The notes under the pieces were generated by a model. That model saw only the letters and a list, made by a program, of their open reading frames with translations. It made no database searches and was not told the origin of the DNA. A stretch of DNA of 11,365 nucleotides from JABDNZ01 sp964407425 (GTDB taxonomy: Bacteria; Gemmatimonadota; Gemmatimonadetes; Longimicrobiales; Gaopeijiaceae). Positions 7,390-11,365 of this stretch are shown here, piece after piece (within the stretch, counting starts at the first letter, position 1; the number at the start of each line of letters is the position of its first letter). The stretch is from the NCBI GenBank assembly GCA_964407425.1, contig CAYOVN010000119.1, forward strand, positions 1 to 11,365, given 5' to 3'. Position numbers and translations under genes: made by a program.

Positions 7390-8895
7390 TCACGGGGCCC
7401 CTCCCCCTCGCAGCAGGGCGGCCGGGCGTACCAAAGGCTCTTCTCGACGGAGGGTTTCTACCTCTTCCAGTTCGATAGGGATGAACCGGGTGAGCCACTC
7501 GTGCCCCTTCTCGGTGACCAACACGTCGTCCTCGAAAGCCACACGGGTGCCGTCTACTATGGCTCCCTGCTCAATGGCCAGGACCATGCCAGGCTCCAGG
7601 GGGGCCAGGTAATCACCGTGCTCATGGACTTCCATGCCGATGAAGTGACCGATGCCGTAGGTGTAGCTTTCGTCCCAACCGCCGGCGTCGCGAAGCATCG
7701 ATACGGCCAGGTCGTGTAGTTCCTGCCAGGTGGCGCCTGGTCTGACGGCCTCGATGACGGCCTTCTGAACCTCCAGCACCACCTGGTAGATTCGTCGCTG
7801 CTCGTCGGTGAAACGGTCATCCGCCGGCACGGTGCGCTGAACGTCGGCTGAGTAGTGATTGAGCTCGGCGCCTGTATCAAAGTGAACCAGGATACCCTCG
7901 CCGATGCGGGCATCCCCCTTCCGGGCGGCCTCCTCTTCCCGGGTACTCTCCCAGCGAAGCGTTTCGTTCAGGTGGCTGGCAACCGCAACACCCGTGTGAA
8001 AACCCAACTGGGCCCCGTGGAGACGGTATACGTAGTCTACGGTCTCCATTACCTGAAGGGTGGTGAGGCCCGGCCGAGCCACCTTCATCCCTTCCATGAG
8101 GCCTTTCCCTGTGATCTCGATGGACCGGCGCAGGTTCTTCATGGCGAAGTCGTCCAGAACCATGCGCATGGGGTTCAGAAGGTCCCCGGCGTCCCGGACC
8201 ACCAACTCGGAGGTGGCCTCCTCCAGGCGCTTCACGAAGGCCAGGCGGGGATTGGCCGGTTCGTTCAGATTAGTAAAGCGGGGGTAATTCACGTAGAGGA
8301 GTTTCTCCCCATCTCCCCATCCCCGGGCCATGTCAGACGCTACCGGTTTGAAGCGAAGCTGGGTGATACGGAGGTTCCGGTAGTCGGAGAGGGCGCTGCT
8401 TAGATGTTCCAGGAATTGAGCCCTTGGAAAAACGTGCTCGATGCCTGAGAGGCGTCTGGCCTCGCCTGGGTCGTCGTCGGTGTAAAGGACTTCCCGGTAC
8501 GTATCACCGTCCGGGTTCAGAACCAGGATCGATCCTTCCGGAGGAGCGTCGTAGATGCCGGTGAGAAAGACGAAATCGTGGTTCTCCGTGTCCGGAACAT
8601 AGAACTCATACAGGTTCGGTTGGGACCGGTCGGCGCTGGTGATGATGGCCAGCCCCCCCTCCATCCTTTCCATCAAATCCGCCCGCCGGGTCACAGCAGC
8701 CTCCCTGTGCCCCTCCCGGTATTCCACAGAAGCAAGGGATGTTTGGGCCGAAACAGGAAGTGGAGGGGCCAGGGCGGACATGATCACCGCCGATCCGGCC
8801 AGGGCCAGGCCGGTCAGGGCCACCGAGGCTGGGAAAGGAGTCGGAATCTTCATGACAAAGCGGAGGGGCCTGAGGCACGTATTGAAAGAGATCAT
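7390..8895 (-). CDS. Secreted M24-family Xaa-Pro aminopeptidase-like enzyme
   Basis: 501 residues from the ATG at 8895. An aminopeptidase P-like N-terminal domain (about 60-235) precedes an M24 pita-bread domain (about 255-475). The five metal ligands are visible: Asp340 (VHFDTGA), Asp351 (YSADVQRT), His417 (GIGHFIGMEVHE), Glu442 (AIEQGAI) and Glu455 (AFEDDVLVTEKG). It should remove N-terminal residues ahead of proline using two metal ions, probably in the periplasm or outside the cell. The ATG at 8895 overlaps the preceding stop in ATGA. An in-frame ATG at 8853 would give a cleaner signal peptide (MKIPTPFPASVALTG...SAQ). Neither has a good Shine-Dalgarno; an ATG at 8952 is too far inside the preceding gene. 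The gap between the two Glu ligands (13 residues) is about ten shorter than I recall for E. coli PepP, and the usual IEPG is IEQG. Function is confident, exact specificity is not. Confidence 0.9.
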   Translation of the reverse strand: MISFNTCLRPLRFVMKIPTPFPASVALTGLALAGSAVIMSALAPPLPVSAQTSLASVEYREGHREAAVTRRADLMERMEGGLAIITSADRSQPNLYEFYVPDTENHDFVFLTGIYDAPPEGSILVLNPDGDTYREVLYTDDDPGEARRLSGIEHVFPRAQFLEHLSSALSDYRNLRITQLRFKPVASDMARGWGDGEKLLYVNYPRFTNLNEPANPRLAFVKRLEEATSELVVRDAGDLLNPMRMVLDDFAMKNLRRSIEITGKGLMEGMKVARPGLTTLQVMETVDYVYRLHGAQLGFHTGVAVASHLNETLRWESTREEEAARKGDARIGEGILVHFDTGAELNHYSADVQRTVPADDRFTDEQRRIYQVVLEVQKAVIEAVRPGATWQELHDLAVSMLRDAGGWDESYTYGIGHFIGMEVHEHGDYLAPLEPGMVLAIEQGAIVDGTRVAFEDDVLVTEKGHEWLTRFIPIELEEVETLRREEPLVRPAALLRGGGAP

Positions 8896-11261
8896 GAGAT
8901 GACCGGGGGTAGAAGGTTTTCGGGAAGGACGGGGGGGTCCCCGACGGGCCAAGGGATTCCGGCTTCGGTCATGGCTCGACGAACCCGAGGAAGTACGTCA
9001 TTCAGCAAAAAGCGAAGATCTGCCAACAGGTCCACCATCTCTCCGTGCGTTCGTCTCGTGAGGCGGGTTTGTTCGGCAGTGGGGGCACCCGTCCATGCCT
9101 CGGTGGAACTATAGAGTCGGCTTGTGATGGTGGATAGCGGAAGGACCGCTTCCTGCTGGGCGATCCCCTGCTGACCGGGCCCCTCGAGTCGGACCTTCAT
9201 GGCCTGGGCGCGGGCCTCCAGGGTGCGGGCATCCCCCTCGAGGCCGGCGGGGACAACCGAAATGTGTTCCAGCGCCTGACTGACCGCTCCGGCTTGAGCC
9301 AACACGGTGTCCACCGCCGCACCAGCCACAGCTGAAGCACCCACAAGTTGCGCTTGCAGGGAAAGGGTGGCGTCCAAAGCCCGGCGGGCTTCTTGGTCCA
9401 CCGAGAGCCCCGGGTCCATCCTGACCTGGAGAGGGCGGGTGTGAACCTGGGTGCCCACGGTGAGTCGAACCTCATACGAACCAGGGACTACGAAACGCCC
9501 CCGGGCCCGTCGAGAGGGTTGCCCATCGGCCCCGAGGGGAGCCGAATGACGTAGGTCCCAGATGAGCCGGTGGGCCCCCCGTGTCCCCGTGGCCCGAGCT
9601 ACCTCGGCAATCAGCTCGCCTTCGCCGTCCAGGATCTCCAGCGACACGCTTTCCCCTTCGGCGGCGTCGCCTATCCAGTAGTCCAGGATGGCGCCTCTGG
9701 GTGGGTTTTGGGCCGTCCAGTAGGTGTCCCCCACCGAGCCCCGCCCCCGGTTTGTGTCCCTGATCTGTGTGGCCTTCCGGGGCGTGGCAAGGTGACTGTG
9801 GCTATCGACAACCTTGGGCGTGAGAGCTTCCAGGAGCCCCAGGTCGTCCAGGACCCAGAACCCCCGTCCGTGGGTTCCCAGCACCAGGTCGTTCTCCCGG
9901 GGATGCACCACCATGGCGTGGACCGCCACGGTAGGAAGGCCCGGCAAAGGAAGCCATTGCCCGCCTCCGTTATTGGAGAAAAGGGCACCGAATTCAGTGC
10001 CCACAAATACCAACTCTCCGTTCCGAGGGTGTACTGCCACGCTCCGTGTGGGCCCGAAAGTGGGGAGGTCTCCGGTGACGTTTCTCCAGGTGATACCGAA
10101 ATCGTCGCTCCTCACCACGAAGGGCGAGAAGATGTTGTCCTTGTGCCCGTCGAAGGCGACGAAGAGGGTTCCCTCATTCGTAGCCGCCCAGGCCAGGGAA
10201 CTCACCTTCATCATCTCCGGTACCCCGGGGAAGCGCTCGGTCCGGTGCCAGCTGGCTCCATCGTTTTGGGTCACCTGGACCAAGCCATCATCAGTGCCCA
10301 CTGCAACCATACCCGGACGGGCGGCTGATACCGCCATTGCGGAGATGTTTCCAAAAAGGGCGGTGCTGGCGTGAAGATCGATGGCCTCAGGGGGTTGAAT
10401 GCGCCCCTGGAGGGGCAGGGAGTCCCGGCTGATCTGCCGGGTCAGGTCCTGGCTGATGACCTCCCAGGAGTCCCCACGGTCATGGCTTCTGAAAACCACA
10501 TTCGCTGCGAAGTACAGGGTGGAGGGATCATGAGGGGAGATGAGAAGCGGAGCACTCCAGTTCCAACGGTACCCCGGAGTTTCGCCATCCTGCGGCTGCC
10601 AGGGCTGGATTCGCCGGCGTTCTCCCGTCCTCCGGTCCATGCGCTGTAAAACCCCGTACTGCGATTCTGCGTAGATGATGTTCGAGTCCGTGGGGTCGAC
10701 CTGAGAGTGGAAGCCGTCCCCGCCGGCCGTGTAGGTCCAGTCCTCGTTTGAAACTCCCGAACTGAAACGGGTACCGATCGGTCCGCCCCAGGAGCCATTG
10801 TCCTGGGTTCCCCCGTAGACGTGGTAGAAGGGTTCCTGCATATCCACGGACACGGTATACAGTTGCATTACCGGGACGTTGGACTGCCAAAGCCAGTTCT
10901 CACCCCGGTCCCGGGACATGTAGATCCCCCCGTCGTTGCCCAGCAGAAGGTGCTCCGGGTCCCGGGGATTCACCCAGAGGGTGTGGTGGTCCACGTGCAC
11001 CGCCGTCCGCACCAGGTCCGTGAACGTGCGACCCCCGTCCTCGGATACGTAGAGGGGTGTCATGGGAACGTAGAGCCGGTCCGGATTCTGGGGGTCGCAG
11101 ATGAGTTCACCGTAATACCAGTGGCTCTGAATGTCGGCGTTCCGGCGTTCCCAGGTCGTACCTCCGTCCGTCGAGCGGAAGATGCCGCCGTCGGGTCCCA
11201 CAGCACTGCCGTAGAGGGTGTCCGGAGAGCCCTGGCAATAGGTAAATCCGATCCGTCCCAC
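8892..11261 (-). CDS. Sortilin/VPS10-like Asp-box beta-propeller protein, 5'-truncated
   Basis: 789 residues from a GTG at 11261. Repeated Asp-box motifs mark beta-propeller blades: STDGGTTW (30-37), SEDGGRTF (73-80), SRDRGENW (116-123), SHDRGDSW (259-266), QNDGASW (332-338), SDDFGITW (385-392) and SNNGGGQW (429-436). A beta-sandwich-like segment follows (about 525-612, ending in PGSYEVRLTVG), then a helical tail (about 620-765). Proteins of this kind are usually exported, about 1,000 residues or more long, and often labelled glycosyl hydrolase or exo-sialidase, though binding rather than catalysis is likely. Here there is no signal peptide and the first blades are missing. Codons upstream of the GTG still read like the family (DGGDTWTRVGGGFPTESVGRIG), so the GTG is only the first available start of a broken gene, not its natural beginning. 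The stop overlaps the aminopeptidase start. Whether it is expressed is unknown; it may be a pseudogene. Confidence 0.8.
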   Translation of the reverse strand: MGRIGFTYCQGSPDTLYGSAVGPDGGIFRSTDGGTTWERRNADIQSHWYYGELICDPQNPDRLYVPMTPLYVSEDGGRTFTDLVRTAVHVDHHTLWVNPRDPEHLLLGNDGGIYMSRDRGENWLWQSNVPVMQLYTVSVDMQEPFYHVYGGTQDNGSWGGPIGTRFSSGVSNEDWTYTAGGDGFHSQVDPTDSNIIYAESQYGVLQRMDRRTGERRRIQPWQPQDGETPGYRWNWSAPLLISPHDPSTLYFAANVVFRSHDRGDSWEVISQDLTRQISRDSLPLQGRIQPPEAIDLHASTALFGNISAMAVSAARPGMVAVGTDDGLVQVTQNDGASWHRTERFPGVPEMMKVSSLAWAATNEGTLFVAFDGHKDNIFSPFVVRSDDFGITWRNVTGDLPTFGPTRSVAVHPRNGELVFVGTEFGALFSNNGGGQWLPLPGLPTVAVHAMVVHPRENDLVLGTHGRGFWVLDDLGLLEALTPKVVDSHSHLATPRKATQIRDTNRGRGSVGDTYWTAQNPPRGAILDYWIGDAAEGESVSLEILDGEGELIAEVARATGTRGAHRLIWDLRHSAPLGADGQPSRRARGRFVVPGSYEVRLTVGTQVHTRPLQVRMDPGLSVDQEARRALDATLSLQAQLVGASAVAGAAVDTVLAQAGAVSQALEHISVVPAGLEGDARTLEARAQAMKVRLEGPGQQGIAQQEAVLPLSTITSRLYSSTEAWTGAPTAEQTRLTRRTHGEMVDLLADLRFLLNDVLPRVRRAMTEAGIPWPVGDPPVLPENLLPPVIS

Positions 11262-11330
11262 GGATTCCGTGGGGAACCCCCCGCCGACCCGGGTCCACGT
11301 GTCCCCACCATCCGCGGCGGCCGACCCGGT
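11262..11330 (-). pseudogene. Remnant upstream coding of the propeller gene
   Basis: In the same frame as the downstream gene, this stretch encodes an Asp-box (ADGGDTWTR) and the linker VGGGFPTESVGRIG, which are normal propeller sequence. There is no start codon here apart from the GTG at 11261. The frame reaches an in-frame TGA at 11340-11342, in DNA of a different character. Confidence 0.6.
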
Positions 11331-11344
11331 TTGACATTGTCAAA
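11330..11344. repeat. Perfect 7-1-7 inverted repeat at the coding break
   Basis: TTTGACA, one T, then TGTCAAA. It starts exactly where GC-rich propeller coding gives way to AT-rich DNA. The plus-strand arm contains TTGACA, a perfect -35 hexamer, so an operator over an outward promoter or the end of an inserted element are both possible. Confidence 0.6.
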
Positions 11345-11365
11345 TCAGGCATCATTTTTATGCTA
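11331..11365. other. AT-rich end segment of unknown origin
   Basis: The last 35 bases are AT-rich, unlike the GC-rich remainder, and do not continue the propeller reading frame. They could be the end of an inserted element, an unrelated intergenic region joined by deletion, or an assembly edge. Too little is visible to name it. Confidence 0.4.

Noticed and set aside
8896..8952. Aminopeptidase start at 8952
   Set aside because: It would overlap the propeller gene by about 60 bases and place a basic, proline-rich stretch far ahead of the signal peptide; 8895 or 8853 fit better.
9570..10328. 252-codon plus-strand open frame opposite the propeller gene
   Set aside because: It lies wholly antisense to a gene with clear repeated Asp-box motifs, and its translation has no recognisable domain. 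Long antisense frames are common in GC-rich DNA.
1..11365. CRISPR array, tRNA or rRNA
   Set aside because: No regularly spaced repeats, and nothing resembling tRNA or rRNA, was noticed on reading through; nearly all the window is protein-coding.

Overview
All seven recognisable genes in this window read on the minus strand, so transcription runs right to left. The DNA is GC-rich with tightly packed genes. Secreted peptidases, an Asp-box (sortilin/VPS10-type) beta-propeller protein, an AsmA-like envelope protein and HD-GYP signalling point to a diderm, probably environmental, bacterium. The beta-propeller plus Xaa-Pro aminopeptidase pair is typical of Gemmatimonadota-like genomes. That taxonomic guess rests on gene style only, not on any marker gene.

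Layout from the right end. (1) 11262-11365 holds a few more codons of the propeller gene, then an abrupt change to AT-rich DNA with an in-frame stop and a perfect 7-1-7 inverted repeat. The propeller gene appears to have lost its 5' part here. (2) 8892-11261 is the rest of that gene. (3) 7390-8895 is a secreted M24 Xaa-Pro aminopeptidase-like enzyme that overlaps the propeller stop by ATGA. (4) 7218-7389 is the only sizeable intergenic gap between genes and carries a weak promoter candidate. (5) 6162-7217 is a receiver/HD-GYP response regulator. (6) 5434-6165 is a coiled-coil lipoprotein. (7) 3965-5437 is a membrane histidine kinase. (8) 2277-3962 is an exported, divergent gamma-glutamyltransferase-like Ntn hydrolase. 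(9) 1-2195 is an AsmA-family protein running off the left edge.

The regulator, lipoprotein and kinase are joined by two ATGA stop/start overlaps. The hydrolase starts 2 bases after the kinase stop, and the AsmA gene follows after 81 bases, so 7217 to 1 looks like one operon. The likely logic is an envelope-sensing module: a lipoprotein that may tune the kinase (as QseG does for QseE in enterobacteria), and a partner regulator whose output is cyclic-di-GMP hydrolysis rather than DNA binding. Two envelope proteins are co-expressed with it.

The points most worth a second look are the lipoprotein/kinase/HD-GYP cassette, the hydrolase that keeps its catalytic threonine but seems to lack the usual glutamate-binding residues, the nine-G tract at the kinase/hydrolase junction, and the broken propeller gene at the right edge.
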